A stretch of DNA of 60,258 nucleotides from NCBI GenBank assembly GCA_009779755.1, contig WRDO01000018.1, positions 1 through 60,258 of the forward strand. The letters run 5' to 3'. Positions 49,471 through 57,816 of the stretch are shown piece after piece (position 1 is the stretch's first letter; every line of letters starts with the position of its first letter). The stretch comes from Defluviitaleaceae bacterium (GTDB lineage: Bacteria > Bacillota > Clostridia > Lachnospirales > WQUN01). The translations under genes and the position numbers were made by a program. Below the pieces are notes generated by a model. The model searched no databases, was not told the origin of the DNA, and saw only the letters and a program-made list of their open reading frames with translations.

Positions 49471-49713
49471 ATGATTACTTTGCGTGATATAAATGGAAAT
49501 ATAACTGCACGAATTGAAGATAATTCAATATTTGACATACACGGAAATATTATGTATCGTATAAATAATGATAATATAACAGATATACATGGAAATCTTA
49601 CTCATCGTATAGATAATAATGTAATAAGAAACATTTATGGAGACATCACACACAGATTAAATAATAATACTGTAGTTGATATAAATGGTAATATAATTTC
49701 TAGAGTCGATTAA
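49471..49713 (+). CDS. Small tandem-repeat beta protein (beta-flower-like)
   Basis: This 80-residue protein is built from about five tandem 16-17-residue repeats of the form DIxGNIxxRIDNNxI (DINGNITARI, DIHGNIMYRI, DIHGNLTHRI, NIYGDITHRL, DINGNIISRV). This predicts a regular beta-hairpin fold such as the four-fold beta-flower type. AGAAAGG lies at good distance before the ATG. Base composition is far AT-richer than flanking genes, indicating recent transfer. Function unknown; no signal peptide. Confidence 0.7.
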   Translation: MITLRDINGNITARIEDNSIFDIHGNIMYRINNDNITDIHGNLTHRIDNNVIRNIYGDITHRLNNNTVVDINGNIISRVD

Positions 49714-49725
49714 ACGGGGACAGAT

Positions 49726-50238
49726 ATGTCAAATTATACCATAGAGCAAATACCAACTTGTATGCTTTGCGGCAAAGTAAAATCTTTGGGTGTGATATGC
49801 TCTTGTTCTCAAAAATCAATGTCAAATGGCAGTAAATTAACAGATAATGAATTTAAAAAGAAAATTAAAGAAGAATTTTTACTAAATTTAGCATACAGAG
49901 AAGCATCATTTAAAAAATTACAACGAGAAAAAATGCTTTTGTATAACGTTTCGTTAATTTTATACGGCGTTTCAATATTTTTTTTATTTTCTTCAAACAT
50001 AACCACACTATTTGGTGTAATTTTTATGTTTATTATTCATATAATATTTGCAAGTTTAATTCTAATAAAAAAGGATAAAAATAGAAAGCGCATCACTTTA
50101 TTTATACCCCTTTTTATATGGTCAATATTTATTATTATAAAAGGCATAGGAGTCATCAATATATTATTTGTATTATATGGTATATCGTGCCTTATTGCTA
50201 CGATGATCTTGTTGTATAAATGTATTGAATATTATTAA
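49726..50238 (+). CDS. Hypothetical membrane protein with N-terminal CxxC
   Basis: This 170-residue protein starts with PTCMLCGKVKSLGVICSC, which could form a small zinc ribbon. A Lys-rich polar stretch and about four TM segments (from residue 68) follow. It is very AT-rich and uses AT-ending codons, like the preceding small gene. The two are 12 bases apart and probably one transcript. I do not recognise a family; the pair may be a defence, immunity or mobile-element cargo, but nothing direct shows it. Confidence 0.6.
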   Translation: MSNYTIEQIPTCMLCGKVKSLGVICSCSQKSMSNGSKLTDNEFKKKIKEEFLLNLAYREASFKKLQREKMLLYNVSLILYGVSIFFLFSSNITTLFGVIFMFIIHIIFASLILIKKDKNRKRITLFIPLFIWSIFIIIKGIGVINILFVLYGISCLIATMILLYKCIEYY

Positions 50239-50264
50239 TTATCCATATTTCATAGGGGTATTTA

Positions 50265-51527
50265 ATGAATCCCGATATTGTTATTTATCTTATCGTTTTA
50301 TTGTCCCTGCTCCTTCTCGGGACTTTTTTTAGTGCGGCGGAGATGGCGTTTTCGGCGTTGTCGCGCCCGCGTGTCAAGACGATGGGCGAAAACGGAAGTA
50401 AGCGCGCGTCGCTGGTGCTTTCGATGCATGAACGCTTCGACGAATTGCTCTCCACTCTGTTGATATGCAACAACATCGTGGCGATAACGGCGGCTACGGT
50501 GGGTGTCGTCTTTTTCGTGCGGTTGGCGGGGGAGGAACACGGACCCTGGATTTCCGCTGTCGTTATCACCGCCGTCGTGGTGGTATTGACCGACATTTTC
50601 CCCAAGAGCGTGGCAAAGGAATCGCCCGAACGCGCGGCGATGTTTTGCGCGCCGTTTTTAAATTTGCTGATGACGTTGCTTAAGCCCGTCAACCGATTGA
50701 TCGCCAAACTGCGCAAGGGCCTAAGCAATGCACTGATCAAAAAGGAAGAGACGAATGAAGAGGACGAAAGGGCGATGGTCGGGCAGGAGCTATTGTTCCG
50801 CGTGGAGGAAGCGGAAAACGACGGCGACATCAGCGAAGCGGATTCGCTGTTGATCTCCAACGCCATCGAGTTCAATGACCTGCGCGCCGAGGATATCCTC
50901 ACGCCGCGCGTAAATATCGCGGGTATCCCCAAGGACTCGACGCTGGAGCAAATGGCGGATATCTTTATGGAGTCGGGGTATTCGCGCTTGCCTGTATACG
51001 AGGAATCGCTGGATAACGTCCAAGGGGTCGTGCATATCCGCGACTTTTTAAAATGTATGGCGGATGAAAGCCGTCCGCTGGAAGCCATCATCGTACCCCC
51101 GGTGTACGCCGCCCCGACGGCACGCGCACGTGACCTGCTGGGTATACTCAAGAAAGCCAAGAGCCATATGGCCATCGTAATCGACGAATACGGCGGTACC
51201 GAAGGGCTCGTTACGATGGAGGACATCCTCGAGCAGCTGGTGGGTGACATCTACGACGAAAACGACGAGGTTATCGAGGAATTCGTTAAGCTGGAGGACG
51301 GCAAGCACCAAATCAACTGCTCCGCCGATATCGGCAAGATGTTCGAATACTTCGGCATGGACGAGGACGAAGAGGAAACCGCGCACCTTTCGACGGTAAG
51401 CGGCTGGATCATGAATACCTTGGGCCGTATCCCCGAAGTGGGGGATACTTTTACCCATGGGAAGCTAACCGTAACGGTTACGCAAGCCGACCAACGCCGC
51501 GCGGAGTTGTGCGTGGTGGAGGTATAA
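50265..51527 (+). CDS. CNNM/CorC (HlyC-CorC) family transporter with CBS domains
   Basis: This 420-residue protein has an N-terminal four-TM DUF21/CNNM domain with GTFFSAAEMAFSALSRPRV. A CBS pair (about 195-320) shows DILTPRVNI, GYSRLPVYEESLDNVQGVVH and VIDEYGGTEGLVTMEDILEQLVGDI, and a CorC/HlyC C-terminal domain ends the protein. The family moves Mg2+ or Co2+, or protects against their excess. The ATG follows a weak TAGGGG site. GC content returns to the local normal here, marking the right edge of the AT-rich island. Confidence 0.92.
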   Translation: MNPDIVIYLIVLLSLLLLGTFFSAAEMAFSALSRPRVKTMGENGSKRASLVLSMHERFDELLSTLLICNNIVAITAATVGVVFFVRLAGEEHGPWISAVVITAVVVVLTDIFPKSVAKESPERAAMFCAPFLNLLMTLLKPVNRLIAKLRKGLSNALIKKEETNEEDERAMVGQELLFRVEEAENDGDISEADSLLISNAIEFNDLRAEDILTPRVNIAGIPKDSTLEQMADIFMESGYSRLPVYEESLDNVQGVVHIRDFLKCMADESRPLEAIIVPPVYAAPTARARDLLGILKKAKSHMAIVIDEYGGTEGLVTMEDILEQLVGDIYDENDEVIEEFVKLEDGKHQINCSADIGKMFEYFGMDEDEEETAHLSTVSGWIMNTLGRIPEVGDTFTHGKLTVTVTQADQRRAELCVVEV

Positions 51528-51652
51528 AACCCCGTTATTCCTTGCGGGTACTACATAATATTCCAAAGCGCAGCATAAAAAAGAAGCAAACGGAACCATG
51601 CGTAAAAAAATACGTTATATAGGTCAAAGGAAAACGAAAGCGAGGTGTGTCC

Positions 51653-52459
51653 ATGCGTTGGATTGTACTTGCCGTATGCCTGCTGTTGTCGGGTTTGGTT
51701 TTCTCCTTACCCGTTTCGGCGTCGGGGATGCGGATGCAGCGGCATTATTCGATCAGCATCACGGTGGAATGCTTGGAAGCGGCGCTCGAAACCCTGCGCG
51801 ATTTGCCGGGTTATAATTTGAACTCCAACGTTACCAACGTGGAGCCGCACACGGGCCGGCCGGTAAGGCAAGCGAGCTTTACCCGCAGGGTGGACGCGTG
51901 GGCCTTCCGCCACATGCAAGCCGTATTGCGCGATATGGGCGAAGTCACGACGGAAAGCGAAAACGCGTGGCATATGGGCGGGGAATGGGCTTCGCTGGAA
52001 ACGCGGATAAGGGTGCTCACGCAGGAAATCGAACGGCTGTCGATCATGATGGCCGCCAGCAACACGCTGCATGTCCTTATCGCGATCGATAACCAATTGA
52101 GCCGCGTATCATGGGAGCGTGACCGCCTGATGGGAAGGCGAAACCAAATCCTGGCCGAATCCGAAAGCGTGGTTATGTATATTTGGCTTTCCGAGGAAAC
52201 GGAATACATTAGACCCGAAGCGCCGGGTTTCGGTACACGCGTAACGGACAGCTTCCTTCGGTCGTGGAACGCGTTGTTACGTAACGCGGGTAATTTCACG
52301 GTATTTATGGCACGGGTCAGCATCCCGTTTGTGATTTGGCTTGCGGCAGGCGCGGTTATCCTCGTCGTGTGCATAAAAATAAAGAAGATGAAGTTCGGGA
52401 AACCCAAACCCGCGGAAACCGAAGGCACGGAGGAAGGAGCGGTTAAAGATGAGGAATAG
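51653..52459 (+). CDS. DUF4349-like secreted membrane protein
   Basis: This 268-residue protein has a signal peptide (RWIVLAVCLLLSGLVFSLPVSA), a DUF4349-like region with a central coiled coil (LETRIRVLTQEIERLSIMM) and a C-terminal TM (FVIWLAAGAVILVVCI) with a basic then acidic tail. It shares layout with the next gene, so the two are probably paralogues. The ATG two codons after an in-frame GTG is preferred because GAGGTGTG is the ribosome site. Function unknown in the family. Confidence 0.72.
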   Translation: MRWIVLAVCLLLSGLVFSLPVSASGMRMQRHYSISITVECLEAALETLRDLPGYNLNSNVTNVEPHTGRPVRQASFTRRVDAWAFRHMQAVLRDMGEVTTESENAWHMGGEWASLETRIRVLTQEIERLSIMMAASNTLHVLIAIDNQLSRVSWERDRLMGRRNQILAESESVVMYIWLSEETEYIRPEAPGFGTRVTDSFLRSWNALLRNAGNFTVFMARVSIPFVIWLAAGAVILVVCIKIKKMKFGKPKPAETEGTEEGAVKDEE

Positions 52460-53432
52460 ATATATACGGAACGGTTTAATCGCCTTGTTAATCGTCCCGA
52501 TAGCGGCGGCGATAACCGCTTGCAGCGGGGGTATGAATAGCGAAGCCACGTTCGGCGGGGCGGATATACGGCGTACGAACCGTGACAGCATGGAAGCGGA
52601 AATATATTGGGCGACGGCGCAAAACGCTCCCATGGCAACACCCATGCCGGTTGCCGCACCCGCGATGGATATGCCCGTCGGTGAAGGGTTTATGTATGGT
52701 TCGGTTGCCCCGGGTAATGTCGGATGGGAGGATGTCGCCGGGCAAAACGAACGGCACCTCATCCAACGCGCCAACATGGACCTTGAAAGCGATCATTTCA
52801 ACGACACCGTATCGGCCTTGCGGCAGTTCGCGCCATCGGTTGAGGGTTACATCGAGTCGGAAATGCTGACGACCCAAGGCTGGCCGCGTTTCACCATCGT
52901 ATTGCGCGTACCGTCGAACCGTTTCGAAGAGGTTTTGCGCCATATCGAATCGCTTGCCGTTGTCCGCAACCAAAACCAATGGGCCGATGACGTAACCGAC
53001 CAATTCTATAATTTGGCGGGTAACTTGGAAACGCGCCGCATCGAGGAGGACCGTATATTGGCCCTCATTGATCGGGCCACCGAAATCCACGAATTGTTGG
53101 CGCTCGAATCACGCCTGTCCAACGTGCGGCACGCCATCGAATCTTATCTTTCCCAGCTGAACCAAATGGCCGGGCAAATCGCTTATTCCACCATCAGCGT
53201 AACGCTGACCTGCACCGCTATCCCGCCCGTTGCCGCCACATCCACTTTGGGCGAACGCATCGGCGGCGCGTTCGGGGATTCCGTGGACGGTACCGTTCGG
53301 GCGTTGCAGGGTTTTATCGTATTCCTCGCCGGCGCGGTGATCCCGCTGGTTTTAATCGGGTTGGTTGGGACGGCGTTGTTTCTGATAGGGAAAAACATAC
53401 GGAGGAAGATAATCGCCGCACGTTCGGTTTAA
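52449..53432 (+). CDS. DUF4349 lipoprotein
   Basis: This 327-residue lipoprotein has signal GLIALLIVPIAAAITAC and a low-complexity Met/Ala/Pro stretch. The DUF4349 domain follows (LIQRANMDLESDHFNDTVSA, then EGYIESEMLT and FTIVLRVPSNRFEEVL), with the conserved QFYNLAGNLETRRIEEDRIL coiled coil, and a C-terminal TM ends the protein. The family occurs in Firmicutes, often with anti-sigma or envelope stress genes; its role is not established. It overlaps the previous gene by 11 bases and the convergent GH67 gene by 4. Confidence 0.88.
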   Translation: MRNRYIRNGLIALLIVPIAAAITACSGGMNSEATFGGADIRRTNRDSMEAEIYWATAQNAPMATPMPVAAPAMDMPVGEGFMYGSVAPGNVGWEDVAGQNERHLIQRANMDLESDHFNDTVSALRQFAPSVEGYIESEMLTTQGWPRFTIVLRVPSNRFEEVLRHIESLAVVRNQNQWADDVTDQFYNLAGNLETRRIEEDRILALIDRATEIHELLALESRLSNVRHAIESYLSQLNQMAGQIAYSTISVTLTCTAIPPVAATSTLGERIGGAFGDSVDGTVRALQGFIVFLAGAVIPLVLIGLVGTALFLIGKNIRRKIIAARSV

Positions 53433-55354
53433 TAAATTTTGCGTCCCTTGTCGTCGGGTACCCCCGTGACGCGGTAAAAGTAATTATTAATCACATCGCG
53501 CCATTCACGGGCGTTGGCAAGCTGCATGTCAAACTTTTCCCGCACGGAGTCATACGCGTCCTGCGGGATTTTTTCATTTAACGATTCCCATATTTTAATA
53601 AAGCGCTTCACGTCCCCAACGCCTTCGAAGTGGGTGTCGTAGATATATTGGATAAGCGTTTGTCCGTTCTTTAACTTGTACGTGTACGGCAGGCGATGGA
53701 AGAAGAGGAGCAGCTTTTCGGGGCAGGTTTTTTTGCTTTCGTACAAATCTCGTACATAGTTGTGGTACTGGGCGGTATAACCCGTGCCATGGGTGGTACG
53801 GTCCACGCCGATATGGGTGTGGGTGGCGCGGTGGTAAGTACCCCATTTCATATATTCGTAGCCTTCGGGGCTGGGGCCGTAGTGGTGGCTGATGTTCACC
53901 ATCCAACCGAGGCCGAGGGGGGCGTTGTATTTTTCGTAAACGTGACGGGATTCCAAAAGCATGGAAGTAAGCGTCTCCACCAAAGAAGGGTCTCTGCCAA
54001 AAGTAAGGGCGGCCCAGTCGCGGGTCAACTGCTCGGCGGTTTGGGCGGGGTTCCACGCCATACGGCCAAAGGCGTAGAGGTTGGCCTGCGCCAGCAAGTG
54101 CCCCGTCCAGTTCGCGTCCGCGCCCGTGTTGGATACGGCTACGATAGCCGTCACTTCATGCCCCACAAGGTCGCGGGTCATACACGCGTCGGTTACGGGA
54201 GTGTCGAGGATTTCCTCCCATTGTACGGCGGTTGCGTACAAATCCTTTTGCTGGCCGGTATATTCCTGCGTAATTTGAAATTCGAGCCCCTGATGTGTTT
54301 GCGTCATCGCGCCCAAGAGCGGCGAGTTGGGTTCGCGTACTTGGAAGTCGGACGGCCCGTGCTTGATTTGCAATATTACGTTATCGTCGAACTTGCCGTC
54401 CAGCGGGTGGAATTCGTTGTACGCCGCTTTCGGGCGGTCGGTTTCCGTATCGCGCCAATCCTGCGCGCAATTGTATATAAAGCAACGCCAATAGATATTC
54501 CCGCCGAAGGGGGCAAGCGCCTTAGCGATCACGTTCGCGCCTTCGTCCTGCGTGCGCCCCAGCGCGGCGGGTCCAGAGCGGAACTCCGAATCCGCCTTCA
54601 TTAAAAACCCCGCCAAATCGGGTACATATTCGTACACACGCCGGGCGGATTCCTCCCAAAACCTTGCGACAGCCCCGTCAGCGGGGTCGGCGGTTTCCAA
54701 TCCCCCAAGGATCACGGGGCTGTCAAAATGCACGGCGATAATCAACCGAATACCAAACGGCCGGAAGACCTCCGCCACCCTTGCCAAGTCCGGCAGCATT
54801 TCATCCGTCAGCAGCTTTGCGCTGTCGCGGTAGACGTTAACATTATTCACACATATCTCATTGATGCCGACGCTGGCGAGCAATCGGGCGTAATCCTTAA
54901 GTCTAACCAAATCATACCCGATGCGCCCCCCCTTAAAGAACAGCGAAGCCCCCGCGTAACCGCGCTCCACCGTGCCGTTTGCGTTATCCCAATGGTTAAG
55001 CACACGGTGCCTGACGGCGGGTTTTTCCCGTACGTTCATCGTTTCCACCGGTTCGCCCAAGCAAAGCCTTGAAAGCAAACCGTACACGCCGTACAACAGC
55101 CCTTTTTCACAGCCGCCCGTTACGGTCAACCCCTCGGGCCCGCCGCGCAGGGTATAAGCCTCGGGAGCCGGGTCGGGCGACGTCTCCAGCGTTATCGTAT
55201 AATCGCCGCGGTTGGTGGGCTTCCTGCCGAAAAGCGCCTCCAACCCGTGGGCGCATTCCTCCCATGCGAAGTCCTTCGCGCCCTTTAACCTCGGTATAAA
55301 CCCGAGCTGCGCCTTGGAAGGCTGTAACCACGCGCGGTAACCGAAACCGTCCAT
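53429..55354 (-). CDS. aguA: GH67 alpha-glucuronidase
   Basis: This 641-residue enzyme removes 4-O-methyl-glucuronic acid from the non-reducing end of glucuronoxylan oligosaccharides. The catalytic acid sits in DLAGFLMKADSEFRSGP, and the Asp/Glu pair in PLDGKFDDNVILQIKHG with SDFQVREPNSPL. The N-terminal DUF-like domain and C-terminal helical domain are complete. No signal peptide is seen, so it acts in the cytoplasm on imported oligosaccharides. GGGGGA precedes the ATG. With the GH3 gene at 59.7 kb it points to xylan use. It overlaps the convergent DUF4349 gene by 4 bases. Confidence 0.95.
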   Translation of the reverse strand: MDGFGYRAWLQPSKAQLGFIPRLKGAKDFAWEECAHGLEALFGRKPTNRGDYTITLETSPDPAPEAYTLRGGPEGLTVTGGCEKGLLYGVYGLLSRLCLGEPVETMNVREKPAVRHRVLNHWDNANGTVERGYAGASLFFKGGRIGYDLVRLKDYARLLASVGINEICVNNVNVYRDSAKLLTDEMLPDLARVAEVFRPFGIRLIIAVHFDSPVILGGLETADPADGAVARFWEESARRVYEYVPDLAGFLMKADSEFRSGPAALGRTQDEGANVIAKALAPFGGNIYWRCFIYNCAQDWRDTETDRPKAAYNEFHPLDGKFDDNVILQIKHGPSDFQVREPNSPLLGAMTQTHQGLEFQITQEYTGQQKDLYATAVQWEEILDTPVTDACMTRDLVGHEVTAIVAVSNTGADANWTGHLLAQANLYAFGRMAWNPAQTAEQLTRDWAALTFGRDPSLVETLTSMLLESRHVYEKYNAPLGLGWMVNISHHYGPSPEGYEYMKWGTYHRATHTHIGVDRTTHGTGYTAQYHNYVRDLYESKKTCPEKLLLFFHRLPYTYKLKNGQTLIQYIYDTHFEGVGDVKRFIKIWESLNEKIPQDAYDSVREKFDMQLANAREWRDVINNYFYRVTGVPDDKGRKIY

Positions 55355-55424
55355 ATGGATTCCCCCGATATTTTATAATAATGTTTGCAAACCGTATTTT
55401 ATCAGCAATTCGTCGGTAATATCA

Positions 55425-56592
55425 ATGGGAAGTTGTTTGTTTGTGTATTCCATTGTATATAGTCGCAGGCGTGTAGGGAAAACCGAAACCCTCCGCGAGT
55501 TTTGCAAGGATAAGGAGCATGTCTTCTATTCCTGCCGTGAGTGTGCCGATGATGAACAGTTAAAGTCATTCTCCCAAAGGATGATTAAGCCCGATATGCC
55601 TATCTCCAAATATGTTACAACCTTTAAGGATTGGACGCAGGCGTTCTCGGCCATATCGGAGCTTCCCGGGGGCGGAAAGAAATTATTAATCATCGACGAG
55701 TTCCCTTACATGGCGAAAAATAATAAGAGTATCCCTTCCATCATACAGAACCTTTGGGACGAAAAACTAAAGAACGAGAACATCATGTTCGTACTCTGCG
55801 GGAGCGCCATGAGCTTCATAGAAAATGAAGTATTGGCCGAGAAGAATCCCCTTTACGGCAGAGCCACCGGAATCCTTAAAATGCTCGAAATGGGGTTCTA
55901 TGACGCGATTCAATTCTTCCCTAACTATAGCCATGAGGATAAAATCCTCGCTTACTCGATCTTGGGGGGTGTTCCCCATTACCTCAAACAATTCGATGAC
56001 AGCGAACCTATCGGACGGAATATCAAGAATCATATTTTAACCCGCGGCAGTATCTTATACAGCGAGGTCGAATTCCTCATGCGTCAGGAGTTCCGCGAGA
56101 CTACGCTGTACAACACCATCATAGAAGCGGTGGCGTTGGGTAATACGAAGCTGAACGATATATTTCGTCTTTGGCAATATCTCTGAACCGGAAGCCGGGG
56201 ACGCGGAAGGTGTCTACAAGTACACCGCAGAGCCGGAGCTTGCATTATATGCTTCTCATAAGTTTGAGGACATCTGCCGTCAGTATATCCGGAAATTGAA
56301 TATTTCCGGCGACCTTCCGTTCCGTTTCACTAAGATGGGGCGATTCTTCGATGGTAACGCAGAAATCGACATCGCAGCGACCTCGAAGGATAAGAAGAAA
56401 GTTCTTATCGGGGAATGTAAGTATAAGAACAGCCCCTTTGATATGGACGAGTTTAACGCATTAAAGGGGAAGTCGGTTAATAACGATGCGGAAAGATATT
56501 ATTATCTATTCTCAAAATCCGGATTTACTAAAGACTTATCGGAATTGGAAAGTGAAAAGGTACGGTTGATTCCGATTCAAGATTTATTCTAA
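55425..56592 (+). pseudogene. Decayed AAA ATPase gene (ATPase_2 / DUF234 type)
   Basis: The left frame (55425-56186) encodes a P-loop region (SRRRVGKTETLREF), Walker B KLLIIDEFPYMAK and a LYGRATGILKM-like segment of the archaeal-type ATPase family. Its N-terminus is missing: homology begins abruptly at the strand before the P-loop. The right frame (about 56178-56592) encodes FEDICRQYIRKL and the DUF234 nuclease-like end IDIAATSKDKKKVLIGECKY. The two meet out of frame near 56178, and the winged-helix segment expected between them is gone, so an internal deletion plus frameshift has occurred. These genes are frequently mobile; this copy is probably dead. Confidence 0.8.
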
Positions 56593-56627
56593 GACACAAG
56601 CACAAACCACGCCTATACACGGTTCAT

Positions 56628-56737
56628 TCCACGCGTTTCAACTTACGCGTGCGGATGTGATTGCGGAGCAAACGCGTTCCTTAGATGAAGCGATGGAAGA
56701 TTTACGCAGACGTTTTATCGTAGGTCCGAATGGATAA
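56628..56737 (+). pseudogene. Possible gene remnant
   Basis: A short open stretch encodes FHAFQLTRADVIAEQTRSLD then EAMEDLRRRFIVGPNG before a stop, with no start codon or ribosome site in reach. The regular amphipathic composition suggests the C-terminal end of a lost protein. It lies between the dead ATPase gene and the candidate small RNA. Unrecognised. Confidence 0.3.
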
Positions 56738-56767
56738 TTACTAGATAGTTATCATTAAATCGATCAT

Positions 56768-56803
56768 AAAAAACCCCACGCGGGAGCTCACGACCGCGCA
56801 GGG
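56768..56803 (-). terminator. Rho-independent terminator (minus strand)
   Basis: On the minus strand an eight-pair stem (CCCTGCGC with GCGTGGGG, allowing G-U pairs) is followed by six T. It would stop transcripts coming from the promoter at 56956-56983 or from the toxin-antitoxin pair further upstream. Confidence 0.6.
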
Positions 56804-56949
56804 CAAACAGGGCGTTTATCACTTTTATGTGACACGCATTTTTGTTTTTATATCTTTTTATTTTTACTGCATCGGAAAGGTTTGCAAGGGGGATCCCTTT
56901 ACACGCATACTTGCGGGGTGACTCGGATGCGCATCCTTAATGAGTCGAT
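56768..56949 (-). ncRNA. Candidate small RNA (about 180 nt)
   Basis: A good promoter and a terminator on the same strand bound a region without any credible reading frame. The predicted RNA contains a hairpin with arms GACTC/GAGTC enclosing palindrome GGATGCGCATCC (56920-56946), a GCAAG/CTTGC hairpin (56884-56914), a third hairpin GCGT-TCAC/GTGA-ACGC near 56815-56840, and the terminator stem. It does not match 6S, SRP, RNase P, tmRNA or a riboswitch that I can recognise. Confidence 0.45.
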
Positions 56950-56955
56950 GTGTCC

Positions 56956-56983
56956 ATTATATTCACATTGGGTAAAAAGTCAA
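56956..56983 (-). promoter_or_regulatory. Sigma-A-type promoter, minus strand
   Basis: TTGACT (56978-56983) and perfect TATAAT (56956-56961), read on the minus strand, are separated by 16 bases. No gene starts downstream on that strand before the terminator at 56768-56803. Confidence 0.65.
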
Positions 56984-57050
56984 TATGTTCGACGAACAAT
57001 ATTTTTGTATATATCTGTTTTATCAGTTATATAAATCTATTGTAATGTCG

Positions 57051-57080
57051 TTAAGGAGCTTGTGAAAACAGGTTCCTTAA
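57051..57080. repeat. 13-base-pair hairpin with GAAA loop
   Basis: The arms pair along 13 positions (two G-U wobbles) around a GAAA tetraloop, 31 bases beyond the antitoxin stop. Neither side has a U-tract, so it is more likely a 3'-end stabiliser, processing site or protein-binding structure than a terminator. Confidence 0.55.
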
Positions 57081-57110
57081 ATAACACGGGTGTTGACTTT
57101 TACAACAAAA

Positions 57111-57356
57111 TTAGGTGTTTGCCACCAGTTGTTCTTTAATCGCATATTGGATAACTTCCGATGGCGACAGCAACATGGCTTTGGCTTTCATATTAATAAT
57201 GCGCGCATAATCAGGCGACAGCAATTCGTTTACAAGTTTTGTTTCACGCATGTGAGACAAGAACCCGGGCTTGCCTGAAAGTTGCGGAGGATCTTGTTCA
57301 TATTCAAGGCTTAAATTTTCATATTCTTTATCAGATAATCTACCGCTTGCTTTCAT
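57111..57356 (-). CDS. Putative antitoxin partner
   Basis: This 81-residue protein has a charged N-terminus and a C-terminal helical part (KLVNELLSPDYARIINMKAK, then AMLLSPSEVIQYAIKEQLV) of the kind found in small antitoxins. Its ATG directly abuts the stop of the upstream toxin-like gene with no gap, so translation must be coupled. The C-terminal helix may contact DNA or the toxin. The family is not certain; the call rests on pairing and size. Confidence 0.55.
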   Translation of the reverse strand: MKASGRLSDKEYENLSLEYEQDPPQLSGKPGFLSHMRETKLVNELLSPDYARIINMKAKAMLLSPSEVIQYAIKEQLVANT

Positions 57357-57635
57357 TTACTTCATCATCCTTTCGATATAATATTTACGACAAGGCATCG
57401 CGTGAAAAACCACTATATGCTCGTCAGACACAACATGAAATATTATTTCCAGTAACTTGGCATTTTTGTCATAACCAATTGCCAGTGTTTTATTCGGCTC
57501 ATTTTCCAGCATTTCATCATATATACTCTGTTCAAGAGCGCGTAAAATATCCTCATTACTCTGCCCGTGCTTTCTTGCTGACGGAAGGATTTCAATGTTA
57601 ACCCATGATTCACCGATTACAATTTTTTCAATCAA
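57357..57635 (-). CDS. Putative toxin (RelE/BrnT-like small protein)
   Basis: This 92-residue protein contains EILPSARKHGQSNEDILRAL near the start and LAIGYDKNAKLLEIIFHVV, then IVVFHAMPCRKYYIERM. That pattern (ARKHG-S-EDI, IG-D..-LLE, V-HAMP-R..Y) is shared by a family of toxin-like proteins next to small antitoxins. The start codon is TTG, with GGAGG ten bases upstream; the nearer ATG is followed at once by a stop. Toxin-first order with an abutting antitoxin resembles RelE- or BrnT-type pairs. A GAACA-N5-TGTTC palindrome lies 20 bases upstream. Confidence 0.6.
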   Translation of the reverse strand: MIEKIVIGESWVNIEILPSARKHGQSNEDILRALEQSIYDEMLENEPNKTLAIGYDKNAKLLEIIFHVVSDEHIVVFHAMPCRKYYIERMMK

Positions 57636-57655
57636 TTGTCACATTCCTCCTTAAT

Positions 57656-57670
57656 GAACAACTTGTGTTC
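57656..57670. promoter_or_regulatory. Possible operator (GAACA-N5-TGTTC)
   Basis: A perfect five-base-arm palindrome sits immediately upstream of the ribosome site of the toxin-antitoxin pair, a usual place for autoregulatory binding. Confidence 0.35.
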
Positions 57671-57741
57671 ATCGTTGGCGTAGAGAGTGTTTTTATACTG
57701 CGGCATTTGTTGTAGACGCTATATAATTAAGTCGTTCAACT

Positions 57742-57816
57742 TCACAGTATGGCAGTATCAAATTTGTAACTCGGTGGCGTTAGTTCGCGTCCGTCCTTTG
57801 ACAAAAATGATTTCAT
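57742..57816 (-). CDS. Possible 24-residue peptide
   Basis: A short frame beginning KSFLSKDGRELTPPSYKF overlaps the stop of the preceding peptide frame in ATGA, which suggests translational coupling. It could be a fragment or a signalling-type peptide. No family is recognised and it may be chance. Confidence 0.2.
   Translation of the reverse strand: MKSFLSKDGRELTPPSYKFDTAIL

Noticed and set aside
56774..56840. GCAGGGCAAAC on the plus strand resembles part of a c-di-GMP-I riboswitch
   Set aside because: The second conserved block (GACGCAAAGCC) and the paired helices are missing, and no gene follows on that strand.
56768..56949. 6S RNA identity for the candidate small RNA
   Set aside because: The 5' and 3' ends do not form the long closing stem with a central bubble; the region folds as separate hairpins.
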